From JACPXH01 sp964409225 (lineage in GTDB: Bacteria; Patescibacteriota; Minisyncoccia; JACPXH01): a stretch of 26,862 nucleotides of DNA. The notes beneath the pieces were generated by a model that made no database searches, was not told the DNA's origin, and saw only the letters and a list, made by a program, of their open reading frames with translations. Every line of letters starts with the position of its first letter. The stretch's first letter is position 1. Made by a program: the position numbers and the translations under genes. Shown here piece by piece: positions 8,292-15,590 of the stretch. The DNA is taken from NCBI GenBank assembly GCA_964409225.1, contig CAYPCM010000008.1, forward strand, positions 1 through 26,862. The letters run 5' to 3'.

Positions 8292-11200
8292 TTAGTTCAA
8301 GCCCTGCGAGGTCGACGTGTTGATGTTCAACCCCGGCACGCGGAATCCGTTCGTCCACTCGGCGGTCTGTGTGGCGGTCGAGGAGTTGTTGCCCACGTTC
8401 AGATCCGACCAGATGAAGTCGCTATCGCGATTATCATCGGGATTCGCAATGCCAGAGGTTGGACCGGCGACTGCCACGCTCGCCGAAAGCGGATAGCTCG
8501 AGCTCGGGAAGGCGTTGTCGCCGAGAAGCTCAACCGTCACCTGCGAGAGCGGCCGGCCAGAAGGATCGAGCTCGTGGGCTCCACCAAAGCTGCCTCTCAG
8601 TTCGAAGACTTTCGAGGCGCCAACCGCGATGGACCGGAACTCGCCACCCTGCGTCACGCCGTCAGTGCCGGTATCGAACAGCGAACTTGAAGCAGCTGAA
8701 CCGCTCGCCGAGCTGAAGCCGTAGATACCGCCCCGCCCACCAGACATCGCGGTGTAGATCCGTTGCGGCTCACGGTTGGCGTTGTTCCAGAGCCCCAACT
8801 CGCTCGCACCCGGGGTCTCGAAGAGCTGGAAGGACGTAACGGTCGCTGACGTCGTCGAGATCGCGAAGTTGAACTTGTAGACACCGATGTCACCAGTCGT
8901 ACCGGCCGAAACGGTGAACCGGAAGAACGCCACCGTGCCACCGGACGGGACTGAACCCGTCACTGGATTCGGGAAGGATATCGTAGGCAAGCTCTTGAAG
9001 AGCAGGAAGCCCTGGCCCGTATAGGTTCCGGACTTGCTCCCTGCGGCAATCTTCGTGGCTGACTGCACCCCAACGCCAGCATACGCATCATTCGCTACAC
9101 TCGTCGCGATGCCCCGTCCAGCCACTGCCGGCAAGTTCGTGCCAATCTGGTTCCAGTCTCCCTTCAGCGTTACCTTGAGACCCGTCGAACCCTTGAGTAC
9201 GCGGATCGTACCCTGCGTCATGACAAAGGTAACCGGTGTGGAGGCCTCGGTGCTCGTCGGAATCACCTCTGCCTTTGTAACCCCATCAACCACGAGGTAC
9301 ATCTTCCCCACTTGGTTGCGGGTTACGCCCGTGTTCTGGGTGGTTGTCGTCACGTGCAGCTCGGTGATGTCCACGTCCTCGTTCGTTGCCGTAAAGCGCA
9401 ACTCGCCTAGGGTAAACCCGGTCTGGCCAGAAACTGCAAGCCCAGAGGTGGTCGGGTTTGACGCGTCATCAGCAACCGTGAAGGAACCGGTGCTCGCGGT
9501 CGTCATCGTCGAGCCGGCCGAATCGGTTACGGTCGGGGTTACGGTCGAAGCCGTCACGTTGCCAATCGCCACCACACCGGTTTGCCCGGAGATACCGAAG
9601 GCGTAGGTCTGGCTCGTACCGGCATTGGCGGTCATATCACCCCTCAACCGGATGACCACCGTTGTGCTCTTCGTAATGACGAGAGGAGTCGAAAGCGTAA
9701 AGGTCGTGGTTGCCGTACCCTCGGTTGGCTGCACAATGGGCTGAAGCGCCGTTTCAGTGCCACCCGAAACCAGGAACAGTTGCTGGTTGACCACGTCGTC
9801 TTCGGTGTTGGCTGTGCCAACCGTGGCCTTGGGCTTGATCGCGGTTATGCGAACATCTTCGCCCGCGTCAGACGCATCGAACGTCCATTCGGCGAAGTTG
9901 AAGTTCGTCGTGCCCACAATGACTGTCTGCGCAGCCGGGGTGGCATTTGTCGTCACCTTGAGGTTTGCGGCTTTGACCGTCACCGTGTCGGTCGTCACGT
10001 CCGTCGTCGGGTTGGGCGTCAACGTGTTGTTCGTAACCGAACCCTTCGCCGTTACCGTTGCCGCGGGCGCCGCAACACCAACCTGCACGGTGTCGTTGTT
10101 CGCGTAGGTCGTGCTCAAGTTGCCCTTGATCGTGTAGACCGCACTGCCAACCGGGAAGACCACCGTGTCAGTCGAGGTGGCGCGGCCGTCGAAGGAACCC
10201 GTCACACGAACCGTAGGATCAATCGGGCCGACCACTGCTGCGCCGCTCGAGTCGTAGATGGTGAGATTCGTCAAGTTCGTCATCGCCCTCGAAGACGTGG
10301 CGTAGATGACGAGACGCGTTACGTTGATCGCCTCGCCTTCAACCACGGTCTTGAATTTGCCCAATACCTGCCCGCTGCCGCCTGACGCAACGTTGAGCGA
10401 CGAGAGCGGATCTTTCGAGAAGGTGAGGGTACCCGTGCCAATCGTCGTCGTATCAGCCGGGTTGAAGCGCGGATCAGCCGCGTTCGGATACGTGGGCGTG
10501 ATGAAGTAGCCGTACTTGAGTCCCTTCACCACGAGGTGCGTGGATTTCTCGATCACGAAGTCAACCGTGCGGCTTGAACCGGACAGGATATTACCCTTGA
10601 TCGAGAACTCACGGTTCTCGCCCTTTGGAATCTTCACCTTTGGCGAGAGGTTGTACGTAACGTATTTCGCAGTCGGCTTCGTGACGGTACCGAGCTCAGT
10701 CGAGCCGTCCTGGAGGAGACGGAGGTTCTGGACATCATCGTCGCCCGCAGTCCCGTTCTCAAACCAGGTTATCTGGCTCACCTCGACGTCCTCGGCTGAA
10801 CCAGCCGTTACCTTGAAGGACGAGAAGATGTAGTCGGTCTTGCCCACGCGCTGGGTCGTGGCCGACGGATCAAGACCGCCTGCGGCCACGGTCGCCGTGC
10901 CGATAGTAAGGGTCGCGTTCATCGTCATGGCGTTACCAGCAATCGGGAATGTCGCCGAAAGCGTGCCGGACTTCATCGTAACCGCCGTCACTTCAAGTCT
11001 GGCCACTTCAGCCGCGTTGAGGGTGCTCGCCATGTTGGCTGCCACGCTTATGTACTTCGTGCCGGCCTTGATCGTGATGTCGTCATTGAAGACCGTATCA
11101 TCGTTCGACGAGAGGGTCTTGGCCGAGCCGATCTGCGTATCGTTATCGCTGTTGTCGAGAAGAATGATTTCCGAGAAGTTGGCGTTCGCAGAAGCGCCCG

Positions 11201-11873
11201 TGCGCTTGACCGTAATCGAATCAATCACCGCATCGCCGCCCGAAGCGTTGAGCATCAGTTTTGTGAAGCCCACGCGCGCGGCGTTTTGCGGGATGGTTGT
11301 GGATGCCGGCGTGTCAGAAGCGAGCGAGGCGGCCAGCGTTCCGGCCGGGCCGGTCGTTCCGCCGGGACCGAGGTCAGTGCCGGTCGTGTAGAAGTCGCGC
11401 TCGGCGGTGTTCACCACATAGACCGCGTTCCATTTATAACCGCGTGAAGCAAACTCTTCAGCCGTCGTCACCCAGCGTTTGGTTGCGCCGACGCCTGCCT
11501 GCGCAGTGGCCGGATCAACCCAATATACTTTTGTATCGCCGGCAGCCCGAGTCAGCCACGATTCCTCGTAGCTCGCAAGCGTCTCGGGCGAGACGACTTT
11601 GACTTTCGAAAAGCCAAGGTGCAGGTAGAAGTTGAACATTTGCGGTCCAACAAACCACCGCCTAAACTTTTCGGCGCCGACTGTTTTGACGATATAAACC
11701 TTGAAGTCATTCGAGGCGCGAATGAGATCGCCGTCTACAATCGTCTGGGCGGAAGCAGAGAGCGGAACTAGTAACGATGCGCCCGAGAGCCATACGGTCG
11801 TTGTGACCGCGAGGGCCCCCGAGACGAATCGCTCCACCGCGCCCGCCCGCTTTCGAGTAAACGAATTGGACAT
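8292..11873 (-). CDS. S-layer-like surface protein
   Basis: A 1193-residue secreted protein. The N-terminus has a basic region (about 7-15), a hydrophobic stretch (about 17-40) and a likely signal-peptidase site after SASAQ. Residues about 50-160 form a conserved domain (KVYIVK, RRWFVGPQMFN, VKVVS, KWNAVYVVN) that I associate with Patescibacteria surface proteins. Six beta-sandwich-like repeats follow at about 202-300, 345-440, 497-605, 655-765, 820-930 and 978-1130. Each runs roughly as F-x-V/F-x-A, EDVxI, a NLxLxxDG-like strand and a final KG...LKGD/N strand. The tail has DFIWSDLN and WTNGFRVPGLN. There is no cysteine. Thr, Ser, Ala, Val and Gly dominate, as in S-layer proteins. It likely forms or anchors the outer protein coat and may be a glycosylation target. 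Upstream lies a 620-bp control region; a strong terminator follows. Confidence 0.8.
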   Translation of the reverse strand: MSNSFTRKRAGAVERFVSGALAVTTTVWLSGASLLVPLSASAQTIVDGDLIRASNDFKVYIVKTVGAEKFRRWFVGPQMFNFYLHLGFSKVKVVSPETLASYEESWLTRAAGDTKVYWVDPATAQAGVGATKRWVTTAEEFASRGYKWNAVYVVNTAERDFYTTGTDLGPGGTTGPAGTLAASLASDTPASTTIPQNAARVGFTKLMLNASGGDAVIDSITVKRTGASANANFSEIILLDNSDNDTQIGSAKTLSSNDDTVFNDDITIKAGTKYISVAANMASTLNAAEVARLEVTAVTMKSGTLSATFPIAGNAMTMNATLTIGTATVAAGGLDPSATTQRVGKTDYIFSSFKVTAGSAEDVEVSQITWFENGTAGDDDVQNLRLLQDGSTELGTVTKPTAKYVTYNLSPKVKIPKGENREFSIKGNILSGSSRTVDFVIEKSTHLVVKGLKYGYFITPTYPNAADPRFNPADTTTIGTGTLTFSKDPLSSLNVASGGSGQVLGKFKTVVEGEAINVTRLVIYATSSRAMTNLTNLTIYDSSGAAVVGPIDPTVRVTGSFDGRATSTDTVVFPVGSAVYTIKGNLSTTYANNDTVQVGVAAPAATVTAKGSVTNNTLTPNPTTDVTTDTVTVKAANLKVTTNATPAAQTVIVGTTNFNFAEWTFDASDAGEDVRITAIKPKATVGTANTEDDVVNQQLFLVSGGTETALQPIVQPTEGTATTTFTLSTPLVITKSTTVVIRLRGDMTANAGTSQTYAFGISGQTGVVAIGNVTASTVTPTVTDSAGSTMTTASTGSFTVADDASNPTTSGLAVSGQTGFTLGELRFTATNEDVDITELHVTTTTQNTGVTRNQVGKMYLVVDGVTKAEVIPTSTEASTPVTFVMTQGTIRVLKGSTGLKVTLKGDWNQIGTNLPAVAGRGIATSVANDAYAGVGVQSATKIAAGSKSGTYTGQGFLLFKSLPTISFPNPVTGSVPSGGTVAFFRFTVSAGTTGDIGVYKFNFAISTTSATVTSFQLFETPGASELGLWNNANREPQRIYTAMSGGRGGIYGFSSASGSAASSSLFDTGTDGVTQGGEFRSIAVGASKVFELRGSFGGAHELDPSGRPLSQVTVELLGDNAFPSSSYPLSASVAVAGPTSGIANPDDNRDSDFIWSDLNVGNNSSTATQTAEWTNGFRVPGLNINTSTSQGLN

Positions 11874-11928
11874 AGCGTTTCTTATTTTGGTTTAACGCAC
11901 CGCGAGAAGTCTTGTCTTGCGGAGCGCG

Positions 11929-11953
11929 TCCCGCCTTCCTTCAAAAGGCGGGT
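11929..11953 (-). promoter_or_regulatory. Stem-loop in the S-layer mRNA leader
   Basis: An 8-bp perfect stem (CCCGCCTT at 11930-11937 with AAGGCGGG at 11945-11952) and a 7-nt loop, about 55 nt upstream of the S-layer ATG. No T-tract follows on either strand. A 5' stem-loop may stabilise the mRNA, as is known for other S-layer transcripts, but this is inference. Confidence 0.45.
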
Positions 11954-12304
11954 ACACTATTACACATTTTCAGGATATATTTTCAGAATTATTGGGGAGT
12001 CAGGTTCTTCCATTCGCCACTTGGGCGAAATGGATATCGACCCGACCTTTCGGACTCCAAAACGAATAAATTAATAATCTTCGTCTCTTCGTCTCGTTTA
12101 AGTATTCAGTTGTCAATGAGCCGCGTTACTATCCTAACTATCCTATCTTACCTTGCGCCATTCATGCAACCGTTGCAACAATCATCTTACTTGTTTGTCA
12201 ACTCAACTAGAAAACTATCAGATCGTAACAACTCCCGCAGCCACAAACGCCAAAAAATCGCCCGCACTTTTACTCGCGTACAAGAAATTTTGTTTCACAG
12301 CTTC

Positions 12305-12333
12305 ATTATATTGATGTCTCAATCGGGAAGCAA
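12305..12333 (-). promoter_or_regulatory. Best candidate S-layer promoter
   Basis: TTGCTT (12328-12333), a 17-nt spacer and a perfect TATAAT (12305-12310) on the minus strand. No gene lies between it and the S-layer ATG, so it would produce a leader of about 425 nt. A DnaA box sits 19 bp upstream of the -35. Confidence 0.5.
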
Positions 12334-12352
12334 GAAGCTTTCAAGCCAATTG

Positions 12353-12361
12353 TGTGGATAA
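12353..12361 (-). promoter_or_regulatory. DnaA box (perfect TTATCCACA)
   Basis: The 9-mer reads TTATCCACA on the minus strand, exactly the consensus bound by the initiator DnaA. It lies in the AT-rich region upstream of the S-layer gene and has the same orientation as the copy at 12475-12483. Confidence 0.55.
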
Positions 12362-12474
12362 CTATTGACTCCATCTCGCCATCAAACCTGATGGCGCACA
12401 GGGTTGGGGAAACAATCAAGAATCCAGAATTCGAATAATAGTATACCAGATGGGTTGCAATCAATAAACAATTC

Positions 12475-12483
12475 TGTGGATAA
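12475..12483 (-). promoter_or_regulatory. DnaA box (perfect TTATCCACA)
   Basis: Second exact TTATCCACA on the minus strand, 122 bp from the first (start to start) and 11 bp past the stop codon of the neighbouring regulator gene. Confidence 0.55.
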
Positions 12484-12494
12484 CTACCTAGGAT

Positions 12495-13052
12495 TTAAGC
12501 CAAAATCCTGTAGAAACTGCTGGCTCCGAAACCGCGACGCTCCACCATGCCCAGTTGACGCAATCGGTTGAGTTCTCTACGAATGGTTCGGCTGGAAACG
12601 TCACCCAACGCCGTAATCAAATCGCGAAGTTGAACCTCGCCTCTATCGCGCAGCATTTTTACAATGCGGTCTTGACGCCTGGGATCATTCATGTCTTTGA
12701 GCGACGGTGCCTCGGTGCGTCGGGCCACTCCTTGATGTTGAAGCGCATCGGGCCACGCTGAGCGTGGCGGTTGCGGCTGCCAGGAACGCAGCAAGGCCCC
12801 ATATGAACTCTTTAGCACGAGAAAATTCATCGAGGAAACGTACGTAAGCGACGCAGCGACATCGCCAAGCGCCTCAATGGTTTTGACGGCTTGAGCGACT
12901 GAATCAAATTCTTCCTGACTTACCGCTACCACAACATTGATAGCGGCATCTCGCAACCTATGGCGCAACGGATCGGTCTCGGGGAACCGGTCAGTCACCC
13001 GATATAAGGCCACGCTTATACGTACTGCTTGCTTTACCCGATCATCGGTCAT
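12495..13052 (-). CDS. DeoR-like HTH transcriptional regulator
   Basis: A 185-residue protein in two parts. Residues about 1-85 are helical (VKQAVRISVALYRVTDRFP and following) and resemble a four-helix sensor or dimerisation domain; I do not recognise its ligand. Residues about 125-185 are a winged helix-turn-helix of the DeoR type: DRIVKMLRDRGEVQLRDL, then the recognition region DVSSRTIRRELNRLRQLGMV and a wing. It should bind DNA as a dimer or higher oligomer. Upstream of its own ATG lie three 8-bp repeats in tandem (13064-13087), a good candidate for autoregulation. The target is otherwise unknown; the S-layer control region immediately downstream and the rml genes upstream are the nearest candidates. 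Confidence 0.7.
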   Translation of the reverse strand: MTDDRVKQAVRISVALYRVTDRFPETDPLRHRLRDAAINVVVAVSQEEFDSVAQAVKTIEALGDVAASLTYVSSMNFLVLKSSYGALLRSWQPQPPRSAWPDALQHQGVARRTEAPSLKDMNDPRRQDRIVKMLRDRGEVQLRDLITALGDVSSRTIRRELNRLRQLGMVERRGFGASSFYRILA

Positions 13053-13063
13053 GGCTAAGCAAC

Positions 13064-13087
13064 GTTTAAAAGTTCAAAAGTTTAAAG
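13064..13087. repeat. Three tandem 8-bp repeats before the regulator gene
   Basis: GTTTAAAA, GTTCAAAA and GTTTAAAG lie head to tail, ending 12 bp before the regulator start codon. The 8-bp period and the promoter-proximal position suggest an operator for the regulator itself. Confidence 0.45.
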
Positions 13088-13134
13088 ATTTAACAGGGAT
13101 TAGGCCAAGTGCCTGATATGGCCGAATATATACC

Positions 13135-13174
13135 AATTTAAATAGGCCACGCAATGGCGTGGCCTATTTAAATT
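13135..13174. terminator. Bidirectional terminator after rmlA
   Basis: A perfect 18-bp stem (13135-13152 with 13157-13174) with a 4-nt loop. The core is GC-rich (GGCCACGC) and both outer arms are A/T runs, so U-rich tails arise in either direction. It starts 2 bp after the rmlA stop codon and separates rmlA from the regulator gene. Confidence 0.85.
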
Positions 13175-13176
13175 CA

Positions 13177-14256
13177 CTACAGCTCGACGCTGGCAAAATC
13201 CCCAACTATGAGCTTGTGCCCTGACGGACGCGTGGCCTGATGCGACTGAATACGGCAATTTCGGCCAAGTATGCTATCAACAATTCGCACTGGGGCTTCG
13301 ATTTTCGCTCCGCTCATAACAATCGAATGCTCTAGTTCAGTGTTTTGCACGGTCACGTTGTCCCCAATGGCTGCAAATGGCCCAATATAGCTGTCCTCAA
13401 TATGACAATTCTGACCAATAAGGACAGGGCCACGAATAAACGATGTCCCTAATATGGCCGTATCTGTCCCAATATTCACTTTTCCCTGAACTGTGGCAGA
13501 ATCTGAAACGACCCCTTGGTTGCCGTGAACAAAGGACTGCGGGTCGCTCATAATCAACTGATTACCCTCGAGCAAATCCTGCGGCAAGCCCGTATCTTTC
13601 CACCAACCACTGATTATCGAATAACTGGCCTTGAAGCCACGTTCGATAAGCAAGGAGTTGAAATCGGAAATCTCATACTCCCCGCGCCGACCCGGCCGCA
13701 GGTCTTCAAGCACCGGCCAGACATCTGGCTGGTAAAGATACACGCCGGTCTGGGCCAGATCGCTGGGCGGATGGTCGGGCTTCTCGATAACGCGCAGTAA
13801 AGCGCCATCTGGCGCGAATTCCGGCACCCCGAAGCGCTGGGGGTCTTTTACTTTCGCAAAATTGAAATGGCAATGGCTCCCCCGCTCTTCAAACTCCTTA
13901 ACTATACTACTAAGATTGTCAACGAGAAGATTGTCTCCGAGGTAAAAAATGCAAGGGCTATTGCCGACGAACTCCCGGCCAATGCCCAGCGCGTGCGCAA
14001 GGCCCAAAGCCCCGCCGTGCTGCTCAAGATAGGTGAGTCCAACCCCCCAAGCATCGCCGCGACCAAGCACCTCGCGCAGTTCAACTTCGCCCGGATTAGT
14101 GATAATTCCAATGTCGTGAATGCCGGCAGCCGCGACCTTCTCGATCGCGTAGGCAATCATGGGCTTGTTCGCGATGGGAATGAGGTGTTTATTCAAGGTA
14201 AAGGTAAGGGGCCGCAACCGCGTCCCCCGCCCCCCGGCAGTAATGAGTGCTTTCAT
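13177..14256 (-). CDS. rmlA: Glucose-1-phosphate thymidylyltransferase, long form with left-handed beta-helix
   Basis: A 359-residue protein. It makes dTDP-glucose from dTTP and glucose-1-phosphate, the first step to dTDP-rhamnose and related sugars. The nucleotidyltransferase domain (about 1-235) has GGRGTRLRPLT near residues 8-18, PIANKPM, FYLGDNLL with the metal-binding Asp, VIEKP and GWWKDTG. The C-terminal part (about 240-359) contains hexapeptide-type repeats (VQGKVNIG, ILGTSFIRGPVLIG, IEDSYIGPFAAIG), forming a left-handed beta-helix as in the longer StrD/archaeal-type enzymes. The ATG at 14256 is preferred over the ATG six codons upstream because it starts the fold exactly (MKALITAGGRG). 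No Shine-Dalgarno is visible. It lies downstream of rmlB, separated by an AT-rich inverted repeat. No rmlC or rmlD is present in the window. Confidence 0.85.
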   Translation of the reverse strand: MKALITAGGRGTRLRPLTFTLNKHLIPIANKPMIAYAIEKVAAAGIHDIGIITNPGEVELREVLGRGDAWGVGLTYLEQHGGALGLAHALGIGREFVGNSPCIFYLGDNLLVDNLSSIVKEFEERGSHCHFNFAKVKDPQRFGVPEFAPDGALLRVIEKPDHPPSDLAQTGVYLYQPDVWPVLEDLRPGRRGEYEISDFNSLLIERGFKASYSIISGWWKDTGLPQDLLEGNQLIMSDPQSFVHGNQGVVSDSATVQGKVNIGTDTAILGTSFIRGPVLIGQNCHIEDSYIGPFAAIGDNVTVQNTELEHSIVMSGAKIEAPVRIVDSILGRNCRIQSHQATRPSGHKLIVGDFASVEL

Positions 14257-14259
14257 AAT

Positions 14260-14367
14260 AAAATCAAATATCAAATATCAAAAATACAGATCAAAAATCA
14301 AAAAATTCAAACCGAACGCCGCAGGCGTTACCACATTTTTAATCTTTGATATTTTATTTTTGATTTT
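14260..14367. repeat. AT-rich imperfect inverted repeat A (between rmlB and rmlA)
   Basis: About 108 bp. The left arm is built of ATCAAATATC-like units and the right arm is its imperfect reverse complement. At the centre is a perfect GC hairpin, AACGCC-GCA-GGCGTT (14315-14329). It fills the whole rmlB-rmlA gap and even supplies the rmlB stop codon. Two similar elements occur at 19121-19255 and 22127-22233. Confidence 0.6.
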
Positions 14368-15413
14368 CACAAAAATTCCACCTTCCCCTCCCCCAGTATC
14401 TTCTGCCACCACCAGCGATTTTCGGTGTACCACAGCACTGTCTCGCGGATGCTGTCTTCAAATGATCGCTCTGGAGCCCAGCCGAGTTCGCGGCCAATCT
14501 TGCTTGAATCAAGCCCGTAGCGAAAGTCGTGGCCCGGCCGATCAGCCACAAACTCAATTGCCGTAGGCGGCTTGCCCAAAAGATAAGCGATCTGCAGCGC
14601 CACTTCGATGTTTGGCTTCTCAATTGCCCCGCCGATGTTATACGTTTCTCCTTTAACGCCCTCGCGCAATACCCGATCAATCCCCATCACGTGGTCTCGC
14701 ACATCAAGCCACGTGCGCACATTAAGACCATACCCGTAAATCGGCGCGGGCTGATCAATGATAAGACGAGTAGCCACGCGCGGGATGAATTTTTCCGGAT
14801 ACTGGAAGGGTCCGAAACTGTTCGACCCTCGCGTGATAATAACATCCATGTCGTAGGTGTGCGCATACGATCGGCACAAATGCTCGGCCCCGGCTTTGCA
14901 GGCAGAATATGGATTGGTTGGGTTAAGCGCGGCAGTTTCGGTGCAGTAGCCCTCGCTGATGCTGCCGTACACTTCGTCAGTTGAAACCTGTAGAAATCGC
15001 TTGACTCCGGCTGTGCGTGCGGCGTTCAGTAGCACCAGGACCCCCAAAACATTGGCCTCGACAAATTGAGCCGCCTCGGCAATGGAGCGATCCACGTGGG
15101 TTTCAGCCGCAAAATTAACTATGGCTTCAACACCTTCCTTGGCCAGGATCCGCTCCACCAGCGCCTGATCCGCAATGTCGCCTTGCACAAAGGAGTATCG
15201 GCGGCTACTCTGCCCTGAGATTGGACTTCTAGCGGGGTTTGCCAAAGGACCTTCTGCCTCCACCATCTTTTCGACATCACGGAGATTATCAAGGTTGCCG
15301 GCGTAAGTCAGTTTATCAATATTGATAACCCGGTCTTCCGGATGCTCGGTTAAGACAAGCCGCACAAAATGCGACCCTATAAACCCCGCTCCGCCGGTAA
15401 CTAGTATTGTCAT
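14367..15413 (-). CDS. rmlB: dTDP-glucose 4,6-dehydratase
   Basis: A 348-residue extended SDR enzyme. It converts dTDP-glucose to dTDP-4-keto-6-deoxyglucose in the cytoplasm, the step after RmlA. The NAD-binding TGGAGFIGSH is at residues 6-15, LTYAGN at 35-40, the AAETHVDRS loop at 102-110, the catalytic STDEVYG (T145, D146, E147) and Y169/K173 in YSACKAG. All catalytic residues are present. Residues about 50-72 contain some 18-19 residues more than the E. coli enzyme between DVE and RYSF, rich in Pro/Ser/Gly/Ala, on a surface segment. The ATG immediately begins the Rossmann strand. It is first in the rmlB-rmlA pair, with a promoter about 55-85 nt upstream. Confidence 0.9.
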   Translation of the reverse strand: MTILVTGGAGFIGSHFVRLVLTEHPEDRVINIDKLTYAGNLDNLRDVEKMVEAEGPLANPARSPISGQSSRRYSFVQGDIADQALVERILAKEGVEAIVNFAAETHVDRSIAEAAQFVEANVLGVLVLLNAARTAGVKRFLQVSTDEVYGSISEGYCTETAALNPTNPYSACKAGAEHLCRSYAHTYDMDVIITRGSNSFGPFQYPEKFIPRVATRLIIDQPAPIYGYGLNVRTWLDVRDHVMGIDRVLREGVKGETYNIGGAIEKPNIEVALQIAYLLGKPPTAIEFVADRPGHDFRYGLDSSKIGRELGWAPERSFEDSIRETVLWYTENRWWWQKILGEGKVEFL

Positions 15414-15439
15414 CTATGAAAAAGTGTTTTATTGTATTA

Positions 15440-15469
15440 AATAATCGCCGCTAGAGCGCGACGGTTATT
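15440..15469 (-). promoter_or_regulatory. Hairpin in the rmlB leader
   Basis: Arms AATAATCGCCGC (15440-15451) and GCGACGGTTATT (15458-15469) pair in 10 of 12 positions with a 6-nt loop. On the minus strand it lies directly after the promoter's -10 box and is followed by an AT-rich run, so it could be an attenuator or a leader structure. A TACAAT also occurs between it and the ATG (15430-15435). Confidence 0.4.
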
Positions 15470-15497
15470 ATTAACGCAGTTTTACTTGACTGGTCAA
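15469..15497 (-). promoter_or_regulatory. Promoter of rmlB-rmlA
   Basis: On the minus strand TTGACC (15492-15497), a 17-nt spacer and TTAATA (15469-15474); with an 18-nt spacer the -10 would be TAATAA. It lies after the methyltransferase terminator and gives a leader of about 50 nt. Confidence 0.45.
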
Positions 15498-15538
15498 GCG
15501 CGCGCTCCAACTTCAAAATCAGGATCAGGAAAGAAATT

Positions 15539-15566
15539 GCCTCGGTGGCCATGTGGCCACCGAGGC
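15539..15566 (-). terminator. Terminator after the methyltransferase gene
   Basis: A perfect 12-bp GC-rich stem (15539-15550 with 15555-15566), loop ATGT, followed on the minus strand by AATTTCTTTCC. It lies 24 bp after the methyltransferase stop codon. Confidence 0.75.
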
Positions 15567-15590
15567 GTAAACCTTGCTTCTCCCTCCTTG

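Larger units (their letters stand above)
11874..12494 (-). promoter_or_regulatory. Gene-free control region upstream of the S-layer gene
   Basis: About 620 bp, visibly richer in A+T than its surroundings, with no convincing protein gene. Candidate minus-strand promoters are TTGCTT-N17-TATAAT (12305-12333, the best), an extended -10 TGGTATACT (12440-12448), and a weak TGTAAT (11959-11964). If the distal ones are used, the S-layer mRNA has a leader of about 420-560 nt. Other content: two perfect DnaA boxes, a 9-bp tandem repeat ACTATCCTA x2 (about 12128-12146), a 13-bp palindrome TGCAACCGTTGCA (12165-12177), an 8-bp stem-loop CGCCATCA/TGATGGCG (12377-12396) and an AT-rich stretch at 12061-12083. 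Confidence 0.5.

Noticed and set aside
7384..8358. Longer form of the TPR protein starting at 8358
   Set aside because: Its first 70 codons would cross the S-layer terminator hairpin and have no similarity to a protein domain. The ATG at 8145 has a ribosome site and begins the membrane-anchor region.
11912..12361. Plus-strand open frame of 149 codons in the S-layer control region
   Set aside because: No ribosome site, no recognisable domain, amino-acid composition unlike the other proteins, and it overlaps promoters and DnaA boxes.
11874..12494. Chromosomal replication origin
   Set aside because: Only two DnaA boxes, no dnaA, dnaN or rnpA/rpmH nearby, and no switch in gene direction across the region. 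Kept only as a hypothesis.
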